Of a stretch of 64,000 nt of DNA, positions 28,378 to 38,212 are shown piece by piece (position 1 is the stretch's first letter; the number at the start of each line of letters is the position of its first letter). The notes under the pieces were generated by a model. It had not been told where the DNA came from. It was given only the letters and a program-made list of their open reading frames with translations, and made no database searches. This stretch comes from Microbacterium sp. Root166 (GTDB lineage Bacteria > Actinomycetota > Actinomycetes > Actinomycetales > Microbacteriaceae): the NCBI RefSeq assembly GCF_001427145.1, contig NZ_LMGL01000001.1, forward strand, positions 1,255,241 to 1,319,240. Direction: 5' to 3'. The translations under genes and the position numbers were made by a program.

Positions 28378-28433
28378 TGACCAACGTTTGCATTCCACCT
28401 TTCCCGCGTGCTAACTTCTGACCAACGTTTGCA
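28378..28433 (+). promoter_or_regulatory. Promoter with two LacI operators
   Basis: TGACCAACGTTTGCA occurs identically at 28378-28392 and 28419-28433, 41 bases apart (about four helical turns). Between and overlapping them lie TTGCAT (28388-28393) and CTAACT (28411-28416), spaced 17 bases, a good -35/-10 pair. Both operators overlap or flank this promoter, the layout of simple repression with possible looping. Confidence 0.8.
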
Positions 28434-28466
28434 GAGTGCTCTCGTTGCTTCAAAGGAGCACTACCC

Positions 28467-30707
28467 GTGGTGATGTCGCCGCCCCTTCCCGACGCTTTGA
28501 ACTCGTTCGGTGCCGAAAAGCCGCACCTGGTTCGCTTCGCGGCCAACGGGGTGGCGCTGGTGCTGGAGCTGCCGGAGGATTCACTGCCGCACGCGCTCTT
28601 CTGGGGGAGCGACTCGTTGGCCGACGCCGATCTCGAGCAGCTCAAGCTTTCCTCGGGGCGGCCGAACGCGGCTAACGGGCTTGACGACCCACTTCCCGTG
28701 GCGCTGCTGCCTGAGGCGTGGACGGGCTGGACCGGTACCGCTGGATTGGGCGGCCACCGCTTGGGCGAAGCGTGGTCCCCGAAGTTCACACCCGAGGCCG
28801 TCTCCATCACCGAAACCGAAGGTCTCGGTGGATCGCTGGTCATGACGGCGCTCGACGCCGCGGCCCAGCTGTCGATGACGCTGCAGGTCGAGATGGTCCC
28901 GTCAGGTCTGGTGCGCATGCGCGCCTCGGTGCAGAATCTCGCGCCAGCGCCATATGTCGTCGACGGCCTCCACTTGGCGCTGCCTGTTCCGGGCTATGCC
29001 GACGATGTCCTCGACCTTGCGGGCAGGTGGGCGAAGGAGCGCATCCCTCAGCGCGGTCGGTTTCAGGTCGGGACGCACCTGCGGGAAGGGCGGCACGGCC
29101 GCACCGGCGCGGACGCAGCATTCGTTCTCACCGCGGGCGAGTCTGGGTTCGGTTTCGACCAGGGCGAGGTGTGGGGCCTGCACGTGGCGTTCAGCGGCAA
29201 CCACCGCACGAGCGCCGAGCGGACTTCCACAGGCGAGCGCCTGCTGCTTGGGGGAGAGCTCCTGTTGCCGGGCGAGGTCGTCCTCGCCCAAGACGAGTCC
29301 TACTCATCTCCTTACATCTACGCGACGTATGGGAATGGGCTGGACGAGTCGGCAGCCCGCATCCACGAGTTCCTTCGTGCGCGGGTTGAGCACCCCAGGT
29401 CGCCGCGGCCCGTCGTGATGAACGTCTGGGAGGCTGTCTACTTCGATCACGACTGGTCAAAGCTCGCCGAACTCGCGGTGGTGGCGGCCGGAGTGGGAGT
29501 AGAGCGATTCGTCCTGGACGACGGCTGGTTCGGTGCCCGCCGCGACGACACCGCCGGCCTCGGCGATTGGCACGTCTCGACGGATGTCTGGGGCGACGGC
29601 AGGTTCGAGTCGCTCGTGGATCACGTCACCTCGCTCGGGATGGAGTTCGGTCTCTGGTTCGAACCGGAGATGGTCAACGTCGATTCCGACCTTGCGCGTC
29701 GCCATCCCGAATGGATGCTGCAGGTTCCCGGACGCCTGCCTGTCGAATTCCGCAATCAGCAGGTCCTGGATATCTCCCATCCCGGCGCCTTCGACTACAT
29801 CCGTGACAGCATCGTGGGTCTCGTGCGCGAGCACGGGATCCGCTTCATAAAATGGGACCACAACCGGGACCTCGTTGACGCCGGTTCCACGCGCACTGGT
29901 CGCGCGGGGGTTCACGAACAGACCCTGGCGACGTACCGGCTCCTCCGTGAGATTCGTCTAGCGTGCCCCGATCTGGAGATCGAATCATGCTCGTCCGGGG
30001 GCTCGCGTATCGATCTCGCGATCCTGGAGCACACCGACCGCGTGTGGGCGTCCGACTGCATAGATGCGCACGAGCGTCACCAGATTCAACGATGGACCGC
30101 TCAATTGCTGCCTCCGGAGCTGGTCGGGAGCCACGTCGGCGCCGACCAGGCGCACACGACCGGGCGCCGCCTGGACCTTTCGTTCCGCGCGGCGACCGCA
30201 TTGTTCGGTCACTTCGGCATCGAGTGGGACCTCACGAACGCCTCCTCCGAGGACCTGGCCGCGCTGAGGGAATGGGTCGATTTCTACAAGTCGCATAGGG
30301 ACTTGATCCACACCGGTCGTGTGGTCCGCGCCTCGAGCGAAGACGACGCGCTGTGGCTCCACGGTGCCGTGAGCCCCGACCGCACGCGCGCTTTGTACTC
30401 CGTGAGCCTTCTCGAGCGCCCTGTGACGTGGCCGGCCGGAAGGCTGCGGCTGCCGGGCCTCGACGACGCGACGTTGTACCACGTCTTCCCGACCGGGCCG
30501 GGCGGGACGGAGGACTTCGACGCGAGGGTCCACCCCGCGTGGTGGAGCCCCGAAGGCGTAACCCTGCCCGGCGAGGTGCTCTCGCGCATCGGCGTGGAGA
30601 TCCCGGCGTTGCGCGTCGATCACTCCGCACTCATCGGCGTTGAGCGCGTCGGCCCCGCGAGTAGTCGCTCCTTCGATGCTCATCACGCAGGAGGCAGCCG
30701 CGCATGA
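28467..30707 (+). CDS. Alpha-galactosidase, GH36
   Basis: A 746-residue cytoplasmic GH36 enzyme releasing alpha-linked galactose from sugars such as raffinose or melibiose. It has an N-terminal beta-domain, then the TIM barrel with RFVLDDGWFGARRDD, WFEPEMVN, the nucleophile Asp464 in KWDHNRD, SCSSGGSRIDLAIL and the acid/base Asp near 530 in WASDCIDAHER. No signal peptide is present, so the substrate must be imported. GTG 28467 has AAAGGAG at 28452-28458. Its stop overlaps the permease start. Confidence 0.93.
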   Translation: MVMSPPLPDALNSFGAEKPHLVRFAANGVALVLELPEDSLPHALFWGSDSLADADLEQLKLSSGRPNAANGLDDPLPVALLPEAWTGWTGTAGLGGHRLGEAWSPKFTPEAVSITETEGLGGSLVMTALDAAAQLSMTLQVEMVPSGLVRMRASVQNLAPAPYVVDGLHLALPVPGYADDVLDLAGRWAKERIPQRGRFQVGTHLREGRHGRTGADAAFVLTAGESGFGFDQGEVWGLHVAFSGNHRTSAERTSTGERLLLGGELLLPGEVVLAQDESYSSPYIYATYGNGLDESAARIHEFLRARVEHPRSPRPVVMNVWEAVYFDHDWSKLAELAVVAAGVGVERFVLDDGWFGARRDDTAGLGDWHVSTDVWGDGRFESLVDHVTSLGMEFGLWFEPEMVNVDSDLARRHPEWMLQVPGRLPVEFRNQQVLDISHPGAFDYIRDSIVGLVREHGIRFIKWDHNRDLVDAGSTRTGRAGVHEQTLATYRLLREIRLACPDLEIESCSSGGSRIDLAILEHTDRVWASDCIDAHERHQIQRWTAQLLPPELVGSHVGADQAHTTGRRLDLSFRAATALFGHFGIEWDLTNASSEDLAALREWVDFYKSHRDLIHTGRVVRASSEDDALWLHGAVSPDRTRALYSVSLLERPVTWPAGRLRLPGLDDATLYHVFPTGPGGTEDFDARVHPAWWSPEGVTLPGEVLSRIGVEIPALRVDHSALIGVERVGPASSRSFDAHHAGGSRA

Positions 30708-31606
30708 CGACGACAACGCCCTCCCGACTTTCGCGGCGGAGTCGCAGCGACTTCCGAATCGCCATGGTGTTCATCGCCCCCGCAGCGATCGGCTTCATCG
30801 CGTTCTTCCTGATCCCGACTGTGCGTGGGATCTGGTTCAGCTTCACCGATCAGAACCTCGTCGGATCCGGCCAGTTCATCGGGACGGACAACTACGTGCG
30901 GATGGCCGGCGACCCGCTGTTCTGGAATTCGCTTCTCGTGACGGTCTACTACGTCGTCATCAACATCACCGTGCAGACCGTGCTCGCCGTGCTCATTGCC
31001 GTGCTCATGCACCGACTCACACAGTCGCTCGCAATCCGCGGCATCATCCTTCTCCCGTACCTGGTCGCCAACGTGGTGGTCGCGCTGGTGTGGTTCTGGA
31101 TGTTCGACTACTCCACCGGCATCGTCAACGTCGTCATCGACGGACTGGGACTTGACCGCGTCGCGTTCTTCGGCGACCCGGCGACCGCGATCCCGACCAT
31201 CGCGCTGATCAACGTCTGGCGATTCGTCGGCTACACGGCGCTGCTCGTCTTCGCCGGTTTGCAGACGATCCCGAAGGAGCTCTACGAAGCGGGAGCACTG
31301 GACGGTGCCAGCGAGTCACGGATGTTCCGCTCGATCACCCTGCCGCTGCTGCGACCGGTGCTGGCGCTCGTGCTCGTCATCACGATCGTCGGCTCTTTTC
31401 AGATCTTCGACACAGTCGCCGTCACGACCGAAGGCGGGCCGGTCAACGCCACGCGTGTCATCTACTACTACATCTACCAACAGGCCTTCGAACGATTCGA
31501 TCTCGGGTACGCCTCTGCCCTGTCGGTGTTCCTGCTCGTCGCGCTCGCGCTCATCGCCTACGCGCAGCTGAAGCTGCTGCGCTCCAACCAATCGGATCTC
31601 GCATGA
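30704..31606 (+). CDS. Sugar ABC permease, MalF type
   Basis: A 300-residue inner-membrane subunit with six helices. The EAA loop that contacts the ATPase reads EAGALDGASESRMFRSITLPLL. The start ATG overlaps the GH36 stop, and its own stop overlaps the next permease start, so the three genes are translationally coupled. Confidence 0.92.
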   Translation: MTTTTPSRLSRRSRSDFRIAMVFIAPAAIGFIAFFLIPTVRGIWFSFTDQNLVGSGQFIGTDNYVRMAGDPLFWNSLLVTVYYVVINITVQTVLAVLIAVLMHRLTQSLAIRGIILLPYLVANVVVALVWFWMFDYSTGIVNVVIDGLGLDRVAFFGDPATAIPTIALINVWRFVGYTALLVFAGLQTIPKELYEAGALDGASESRMFRSITLPLLRPVLALVLVITIVGSFQIFDTVAVTTEGGPVNATRVIYYYIYQQAFERFDLGYASALSVFLLVALALIAYAQLKLLRSNQSDLA

Positions 31607-32565
31607 CCGCCACCCTGCCCCCGCGCCAGCGTCGACACGAGGTCGAGACCGGCCCGTCCGGGCATGCTCCTCAGACGAAGCGAGCACGGCCCCGCATCAG
31701 TGCTGGACGCATCTTCGCGTGGGCCGGACTCATCCTCGTGCTGTTGGTGACGCTCTTCCCGTTCTACTGGATGCTCCGCACGGCGCTCTCGAGCAACAGC
31801 GCTCTCTACCTGCAGCCCGGCAACCCGCTGCCGGTCGAGTTCAGCTGGGGCGGCTTCCGTCGGGTCCTCGGTCTTGCGAGCCCCGACGAGATCGCTGCCG
31901 ACGGCGGCACGAGCGGCACCCTCAACTTCTGGCTGTACCTGCGCAACTCGCTCATCGTGTCGACAACCATCACTGTCGGGCAGGTGTTCTTCAGCTCCAT
32001 GGCGGCGTACGCATTCGCTCGTCTGCACTGGCGCGGTCGCGAGGCCGTGTTCTTCCTCTTCCTGACGGCTCTCATGGTCCCGCCGATCTTCGTGCAGCTG
32101 CCGAACTTCGTCCTGATCCGCGACCTCGGCCTCCTCAACACGCTCCCAGGCATCATCCTGCCGTTCCTCTTCATGACTCCGTTCGCCGTCTTCTTCATGA
32201 GGCAGTTCTTCCTCGGCATCAGTCGCGAGGTGGAGGAGTCGGCGATGATCGACGGCGCCGGCCATTTCCGGATCTTCTTCCGCATCATCGTTCCGATGTC
32301 CTGGACTCCGATGCTCACGCTCGGGCTGCTGACGTTCATCACCGCGTGGAGCGAGTACTTCTGGCCGCTCCTGGTCGGCCGCGGCGAAGAAGCGCGCGTC
32401 CTCACCGTCGCGCTCGGGATCTTCCGTTCCCAGACACCGCAGACAGGACCCGACTGGGCCGGCCTCATGGCGGCGACCCTCATCGCGGCACTCCCCGTCC
32501 TCATCCTTTTCTTCGTCTTCGGTCGAAAGCTCATCGACAATCTCGGCTACTCGGGAATCAAGTAG
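31603..32565 (+). CDS. Sugar ABC permease, MalG type
   Basis: A 320-residue permease with a basic N-terminal extension of about 35 residues and six helices. The EAA loop is EESAMIDGAGHFRIFFRIIVP. It forms a heterodimer with the preceding subunit. No ATPase gene follows, as is common for actinobacterial importers that share one multi-sugar (MsiK-type) ATPase encoded elsewhere. Confidence 0.92.
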   Translation: MTATLPPRQRRHEVETGPSGHAPQTKRARPRISAGRIFAWAGLILVLLVTLFPFYWMLRTALSSNSALYLQPGNPLPVEFSWGGFRRVLGLASPDEIAADGGTSGTLNFWLYLRNSLIVSTTITVGQVFFSSMAAYAFARLHWRGREAVFFLFLTALMVPPIFVQLPNFVLIRDLGLLNTLPGIILPFLFMTPFAVFFMRQFFLGISREVEESAMIDGAGHFRIFFRIIVPMSWTPMLTLGLLTFITAWSEYFWPLLVGRGEEARVLTVALGIFRSQTPQTGPDWAGLMAATLIAALPVLILFFVFGRKLIDNLGYSGIK

Positions 32566-32627
32566 CCCCCAACACGTGTGCCGCACCCGCCGGCATTCGA
32601 TCCACCACCCAGCCCGAAAGGTCAGCA

Positions 32628-33998
32628 ATGAAGCACCAGAATCGGCCCGCGCGCCGGATCATGATCGGTGGCGCCGCCGGAGCCGCCGCGTTCTCACTCC
32701 TCCTCGCCGGCTGCGCGCCGCAGTCCGGTGGAGAGGGTGGAGGCGACGCCCAGGAGATCAGCTATTGGCTCTGGGACTCGAACCAGCAGCCCGCCTACCA
32801 GCAGTGCGCGGATGACTTCGCCGAGGAGTCCGGCATCGCCGTGAACATCGAGCAGTTCGGGTGGGCGGACTACTGGCAGGGTCTCACGACCGGCTTCGCG
32901 TCGGGCAGCGCCCCTGATGTGTTCGCCAATCACCTCTCGTACTACCCCGAGTTCGTCTCGCAGGGCCAGCTTCTCGAGATCTCCGACCGCATCGAAGCAG
33001 ACGACATCGACCTCTCCATCTACCAGGATGGACTCGCCGATCTCTGGCAGGACCAGGAAGGTGAGCGCTACGGGCTCCCGAAGGACTTCGATACGGTCGC
33101 GCTGTTCTACAACGAGCAGATGGCGACCGAGGCGGGAGTCACGCCCGAACAGCTCGCGGAACTCGAATGGAATCCGGAGGACGGCGGCACGTTCGAGGCG
33201 GCCGTCGCGGCATTGACGGTCGATGCCAACGGCGTGCGCGGCAACGAAGCCGGCTTCGACAAGTCCAACGTCGCCGTCTACGGGCTCGCGCTGTCGGGCA
33301 ACGGGCTGAACGCTTCCGGCCAGCAGACCTGGGCGCCCTACGCGCTCAGCAACGACTGGTACTTCGGCGACAAGACGCCCTGGACGACGGAGTTCAACTT
33401 CGGCGACCCCGAGTTCGCAGACACCCTCGCCTGGTACAGCAGCCTCCAGGACAAGGGATACATGCCCACCGTCGATATCGCCCTGTCCGAGCAGGACCCG
33501 CTGAACGGGTATCTCGCCGGACGCTACGCGGTCGTGTCCGATGGCTCCTGGATGAACGGCTCCTACCTCGGTCAAGACGACGTCGTGACCAAGGTGGCAC
33601 CCACCCCGGTAGGCCCCAGCGGTGAGCGCGCCACCGTCTTCAACGGACTCTCCGACGGGATCTGGTCAGGCACCAAGAACCCCGACGCAGCGTGGGAGTG
33701 GGTCTCCTACCTCGGGTCCGCCGAGTGCCAGGACGTGATCGCGGAGTCCGCGGTCGTCTTCCCCGCGATCAAGACATCGACCGAGAAGGCGACGGAGGCA
33801 TTCGCTGCGAAGGGCTGGGACATCACTGGCTTCACCGTTCAGGTCGACGAGGGAACCACCCAGCTGCTGCCCATCGCAGACAACTGGTCCACCGTCAACG
33901 ACACCATGACGGCGGCCATCGAGTCCTACCTCCAGGGCAATGGAGACGCCGCTTCGCTCGCCACCGCCAACGACGAAATCAACGCCCTCTTCAAGTAG
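32628..33998 (+). CDS. Sugar-binding lipoprotein of the ABC importer
   Basis: A 456-residue family-1 solute-binding protein. A signal peptide ends in the lipobox LLAGC, anchoring it to the outer membrane face. The mature protein begins with EISYWLWDSNQQPAYQQCADDF and contains KDFDTVALFYNEQMATEAGV, typical of oligosaccharide binders. It completes the importer whose substrate is probably an alpha-galactoside, given the GH36 in the operon. ATG 32628 lies 62 bases after the permease. Confidence 0.92.
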   Translation: MKHQNRPARRIMIGGAAGAAAFSLLLAGCAPQSGGEGGGDAQEISYWLWDSNQQPAYQQCADDFAEESGIAVNIEQFGWADYWQGLTTGFASGSAPDVFANHLSYYPEFVSQGQLLEISDRIEADDIDLSIYQDGLADLWQDQEGERYGLPKDFDTVALFYNEQMATEAGVTPEQLAELEWNPEDGGTFEAAVAALTVDANGVRGNEAGFDKSNVAVYGLALSGNGLNASGQQTWAPYALSNDWYFGDKTPWTTEFNFGDPEFADTLAWYSSLQDKGYMPTVDIALSEQDPLNGYLAGRYAVVSDGSWMNGSYLGQDDVVTKVAPTPVGPSGERATVFNGLSDGIWSGTKNPDAAWEWVSYLGSAECQDVIAESAVVFPAIKTSTEKATEAFAAKGWDITGFTVQVDEGTTQLLPIADNWSTVNDTMTAAIESYLQGNGDAASLATANDEINALFK

Positions 33999-34049
33999 CC
34001 CACGTCAGGTACGTGTCCTCTTCGGCGGCCGACAGCCGCTGAGCCGGTA

Positions 34050-34073
34050 GTGGCGGGATTGGAGTCCCGCCAC
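34050..34073 (+). terminator. Hairpin after the binding-protein gene
   Basis: GTGGCGGGA (34050-34058) pairs perfectly with TCCCGCCAC (34065-34073) around a six-base loop, 52 bases after the stop, with no T run. It may lower read-through into the hydrolase gene or protect the upstream mRNA. Confidence 0.6.
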
Positions 34074-34156
34074 AGGCCGTACGGCCACTCGATCGGCGAC
34101 GGATCGCTGGTCGTCACGAACACGCAGGAATACCCAACCCCGAAGGAGTGGTAAGT

Positions 34157-37099
34157 ATGTTCTCACGATCCCCTTTGCGCGCCACCAGCGTCTTGCTGGC
34201 CGGCGCCCTGATAGCCGGAGGCGGAGCTCTCGCCACCGTCGTGCCGGCCTCAGCCGCAACCGAAGTCGTCACCGTCGATTTCTCCGATTCGACGGGACCC
34301 GTGCACGGCGGTGCAGCGGGCTACCTCTATGGGCTGAGCGACCCCGACGTGCCCACCACTTCCGTCATCGCAGGTGCCGGAGTAAAGCACCTCACGCAGA
34401 TGCCGGAGGGTGGTGAGCAGCATCCGAACGGCGGAGCCTTGACGGTTTCCGACACATTCTTCCGCGCTGGTGGAGAAGAGATCTACATCAACGTTCAGGA
34501 CCAGTACCCGCAGTGGGGTTATGCCAACGCCGGCGTGCCCTCGAACACCTACCCCGGTCAGGCGGACTACCTCGAGAAGGTTCGCCACGTCGTCCAGAAG
34601 GTCGTGGACGCAGTTGAGCCCGAGCACTACGACCGGTACGTCATCACGCCCTTCAACGAACCGGACTGGATCTGGTACGGGAACTGGGGCAGCGCCACAA
34701 TACGCGAGCAGTTCTTCGCCGACTGGGATGCCGCATACCGCCTGATCCAGGAGATCATGCCCGGCGTCCGCGTCGCCGCGACCGGCGAGGCGCAGTGGAA
34801 CCAGACCCGCGTGCGAGACTTCCTCACGCACGCGAAGGCGAACAACACCCTTCCGCAGATCTTCACGTGGCATGAGCTCGACAACAACGACCTGCGTGAC
34901 TGGCCGACCCACCTGGCGCAATACCGTCAGATTGAGGACGACCTCGGGATCGCAGATCTTCCGATCAACATCACCGAATACGGTGGCCGCCGCGACACTG
35001 GCGTCCCCGGGCGCATGATCCAGTGGCTCTCCACCTTTGAGGGCTCGAAAGTGGACGCTCAGATCGCCTACTGGACGTACTCGGGAAACCTTGACGACCA
35101 TGTGGCGCAGACCAACGGCGGCAACGGCGCGTGGTGGCTCCTCAAGTGGTACGCCGACCTCACCGGAGAAACGGTCCGGCTCACCCCGCCCGCGATTCAC
35201 CAGCCCAGCACGATCCAGGGGATCGCAGCGCTTGACGAGCAGAAGCAGGCAGCCACGGTGCTCGTCGGGGGAGGTGCGATCGATGTCGATCTCTCCTTCA
35301 CAGGGCTCGACTCTGTGACCTTCGGCACCGAGGTCGATGTGCAGGTCAGCCGTACGACGTTCACGGGGCAGGAGGGCTTCGCAGAGCAGCCGCCGATCAT
35401 TCTCACCCAGCGTGTCGAACTCGACGCGAACGGCGGCGGGAAGATCACCATTCCGAACAACTACGTGATGGACGCTTACCAGGTCGTCTTCACTCCGGCG
35501 GTCGAAGCAGCGCCCGAAGTCAACGCTCCGTGGAAGGTCCGCACAGAGGCGGAGTCGACGACTCTCGCGGGTGGCGCATCGATCACGACTCACAACGCGG
35601 ACCAGCAGGCGACGTCCAATGGCCGGGACGTGCGGGGCTTCGGCAACGCCGCCGCGTCGTCGACCTGGACCGTGGAGGTTCCTGCCGACGGCAAGTATCT
35701 GCTCGGTGTGCACTACGGCACCCAGGAGAAGGTCGCCGGTGACACCCTCAACAACAAGGTGGGCCGTCACGCCCTGTTCCTGGACGGCGCGTTCTCCACG
35801 GTTGTGCAGTACTCCAGCACGCTCAACTATGTCTACAAGGGTCGCGTCGATGTCCCGGTCGAGTTGACCGCGGGGTCGCACACGTTCTCACTGCGTTCCA
35901 GCCAGAACGGGACCACCGCCCTGCCGGGAAGCAACATCGCCCTCGACAAGTTCGAACTGACGGATGCCTCGGCACCAGAAGCGGCTGAGTATCGGGGCAC
36001 AGCTGCCCGGCTATCGGGTGACTGGGAGATCGAGCGTGGCGCCGGCGAGTACGGCGGCAGCGCGGTCCTCGGCGACGATGGCATCGCGGCGTTCTACCTC
36101 GGTGCGGCCGAGGACGGCTACTACGACGTCACGATCGATTACCGCACACCCGGCCCACAGGAGCTGGATGTCACTGTGAATGAGCGTCCGATCACGGGCG
36201 TGGCATCCGATGGCGCCGGACTCTGGTCGACGACGGCAACCATCCACTTCGCCAAGGGCGTGCAGGAGCTCGCGGTGAGCGGCGCCGGCGTGGGAGTGGA
36301 AGGAGTCAGCGTCGTCCGTAACCGTGCCGCAGACTCCAATGTGGCCGTCATCGAGGCCGAGTCCCCGGCTGTGCAGCGATCGGCGGGCATCACCGTCGAG
36401 ACACCGGGCGCGGCCTATGGATCGAACGTGAACGGGCAGTTCGCCGGTTGGATTCAGGCAGGTCGTACGCTCACCATCCCCCGCCCAGCGGGAACGGAGG
36501 CGGGGCAGTACAACTTCCTCGTCAACTACGCGAACGCCCAGCGCCGTGTCGGTCATCCGTACAACACGGACGGGATCACCCGCACCGCAGATATCACGGA
36601 AACTGGCGGATCGACATCCGTCACGGGACAGTTCCGACACAACTACAGCTTCTACAGCTTCTGGTGGCAGAACGTTCCGATCGAGCTCGTGACGGATGAC
36701 GGCGCCATCGTCGTCGGCAACCCCGCCGGCGATGCGCCGAACATCGACGCCTTCCAGCTTGCCAAGCTGGTCACCGCGATCGACACCACCTCTCGCAATC
36801 CCGTCCCCTCGCTGGATGTCAGCGCGGAAGCGAGCACGCGATGCGTCGCGGGCAAGGCGGTCGTCACCGTCAAGTCGACCAACGATGATGACATGCCCGT
36901 CTCGATGGCGGTCAGCTCGGCGTTCGGATCGAAGACGTTCGCGTCGGTTGCGGCGGGCAAGTCCGTCTCTAACGTGTTCACCACACGATTGGGGAGCGTC
37001 CTGGCCGGCGTGGCGACCGTGCAGGCGACGGCATCCGTCGGTGCTGAGCCGGTCACTGTCACCATCGAGGCGCCGTACGACGCGCGATCCTGCGGCTGA
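34157..37099 (+). CDS. Secreted clan GH-A glycoside hydrolase with CBM-like domains
   Basis: A 980-residue exported enzyme: Sec signal (1-33, cleavage near ASAA), TIM-barrel catalytic domain (about 35-340) with the putative acid/base Glu in TPFNEPDWIWYGNW and nucleophile Glu in INITEYGG, and at least two C-terminal beta-sandwich domains of CBM6/35 look (AESTTLAGGASI..., IEAESPAVQRSAGI...). The exact GH family is uncertain (GH39/GH30-like). No LPxTG motif, so it is probably released. ATG 34157 has AAGGAG upstream. It would supply oligosaccharides to the importer. Confidence 0.82.
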   Translation: MFSRSPLRATSVLLAGALIAGGGALATVVPASAATEVVTVDFSDSTGPVHGGAAGYLYGLSDPDVPTTSVIAGAGVKHLTQMPEGGEQHPNGGALTVSDTFFRAGGEEIYINVQDQYPQWGYANAGVPSNTYPGQADYLEKVRHVVQKVVDAVEPEHYDRYVITPFNEPDWIWYGNWGSATIREQFFADWDAAYRLIQEIMPGVRVAATGEAQWNQTRVRDFLTHAKANNTLPQIFTWHELDNNDLRDWPTHLAQYRQIEDDLGIADLPINITEYGGRRDTGVPGRMIQWLSTFEGSKVDAQIAYWTYSGNLDDHVAQTNGGNGAWWLLKWYADLTGETVRLTPPAIHQPSTIQGIAALDEQKQAATVLVGGGAIDVDLSFTGLDSVTFGTEVDVQVSRTTFTGQEGFAEQPPIILTQRVELDANGGGKITIPNNYVMDAYQVVFTPAVEAAPEVNAPWKVRTEAESTTLAGGASITTHNADQQATSNGRDVRGFGNAAASSTWTVEVPADGKYLLGVHYGTQEKVAGDTLNNKVGRHALFLDGAFSTVVQYSSTLNYVYKGRVDVPVELTAGSHTFSLRSSQNGTTALPGSNIALDKFELTDASAPEAAEYRGTAARLSGDWEIERGAGEYGGSAVLGDDGIAAFYLGAAEDGYYDVTIDYRTPGPQELDVTVNERPITGVASDGAGLWSTTATIHFAKGVQELAVSGAGVGVEGVSVVRNRAADSNVAVIEAESPAVQRSAGITVETPGAAYGSNVNGQFAGWIQAGRTLTIPRPAGTEAGQYNFLVNYANAQRRVGHPYNTDGITRTADITETGGSTSVTGQFRHNYSFYSFWWQNVPIELVTDDGAIVVGNPAGDAPNIDAFQLAKLVTAIDTTSRNPVPSLDVSAEASTRCVAGKAVVTVKSTNDDDMPVSMAVSSAFGSKTFASVAAGKSVSNVFTTRLGSVLAGVATVQATASVGAEPVTVTIEAPYDARSCG

Positions 37100-37107
37100 C
37101 AAACAAC

Positions 37108-37143
37108 CGAGCCGGGTGCTGCGTGATCGCAGCGCCCGGCTCG
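37108..37143 (+). terminator. Terminator of the secreted hydrolase gene
   Basis: A 16-base stem with one mismatch, 37108-37123 with 37128-37143, loop TGAT, starting nine bases after the stop. Confidence 0.85.
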
Positions 37144-37189
37144 GGCCGCATCCGCTCAGCCAATCGGCCGCCATAAGAGGAAGACACAG

Positions 37190-38212
37190 TTGGATGAACT
37201 GATTGTGAGGGGTTCGCAGAGGCCGAACATCTATGACGTCGCCACACTGGCCGGCGTCTCGCACTCCACGGTGTCGCGCGTGCTCAATGACCAGCCGCAT
37301 ATCAGCGACTCGGCCCGGCAGCGGGTGCTGGATGCCATCGAACGGACCAACTTCATGCCGAGCTCAATTGCGAGGGCCCTAGCGACCCGACGCGCCGGTC
37401 GCATCGGCGTCGTCGTCGACACGTCCCTCCAATACGGCCCCGAAAGCACCATCCGTGCACTGGAGAGCGCCGCGCGCGTCGCCGGGTACGTCATCACTCC
37501 CTTTTCCGTGGGCGACGATGACGGTGGCCTCGGGATAACCGAAGGAGTGGGTGAACTCGACGCCGACGGCGTAGACGCGCTCTGTGTGATCGCCCCACGG
37601 GTGTCCTCCCTCGAGGCGCTGCGTCAGCGGCAGGCCGGTGTCCCCGTCCTCGTCATCCAGTCCGAGCCAGACGCCGACATGCACAGAGTGGCAGTGGACC
37701 AACGCGCCGGCGCGATGATGGCAATGAAGCACCTACTCGACCTCGGCCACCGGTCGATCGCGCACATCGCCGGCCCTCTCGACTGGTACGACGCGCGTGC
37801 CCGCGAAAGCGTGTGGCGTGATGCGCTGACCGCGGCGGGGGTGACCCCAGTCGGCACGCCAGTCGGCGACTGGTCCTCCGCGTCCGGCTACGAGTTCGGC
37901 CGGTCCCACGACTTCGGCGACGCCACTGCCATCTTTGCGGCCAACGATCAGATGGCGCTGGGAGCTATCCACGGGCTCAGAGACCGTGGACTTCGAGTAC
38001 CAGTGGACGTCAGCGTCGTCGGCTTCGACGACCTGCCCGACTCCCGCCACTTCCTGCCGCCCCTCACCACCATCCGGCAGGACTTCACCGCGCTGGGCAC
38101 CCTCGCGATGGCGTTGCTCGTCGCTGCCATCGAAGACGGAACCACACCCGACCGGAAGACAATCGCGCCCCAGCTGATCGTGCGCGAGTCCACCGCGGCT
38201 CCGCCTAAGTAG
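37190..38212 (+). CDS. LacI-family regulator
   Basis: A 340-residue LacI/GalR protein: HTH IYDVATLAGVSHSTVSRVLNDQPHIS, hinge FMPSSIARALATRRAGR, and a sugar-binding domain with GHRSIAHIAGPLDW and VSVVGFDDLPDSRHFLPPLTTIRQDF. The TTG start at 37190 has AGAGGA ten bases upstream; GTG 37205 is an alternative. Its target may be the secreted hydrolase or the neighbouring module; no matching operator was found. Confidence 0.88.
   Translation: MDELIVRGSQRPNIYDVATLAGVSHSTVSRVLNDQPHISDSARQRVLDAIERTNFMPSSIARALATRRAGRIGVVVDTSLQYGPESTIRALESAARVAGYVITPFSVGDDDGGLGITEGVGELDADGVDALCVIAPRVSSLEALRQRQAGVPVLVIQSEPDADMHRVAVDQRAGAMMAMKHLLDLGHRSIAHIAGPLDWYDARARESVWRDALTAAGVTPVGTPVGDWSSASGYEFGRSHDFGDATAIFAANDQMALGAIHGLRDRGLRVPVDVSVVGFDDLPDSRHFLPPLTTIRQDFTALGTLAMALLVAAIEDGTTPDRKTIAPQLIVRESTAAPPK

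Noticed and set aside
34157-37099. Cell-wall sorting signal on the secreted hydrolase
   Set aside because: The C-terminus ends in a beta domain without LPxTG, a membrane helix or a basic tail.
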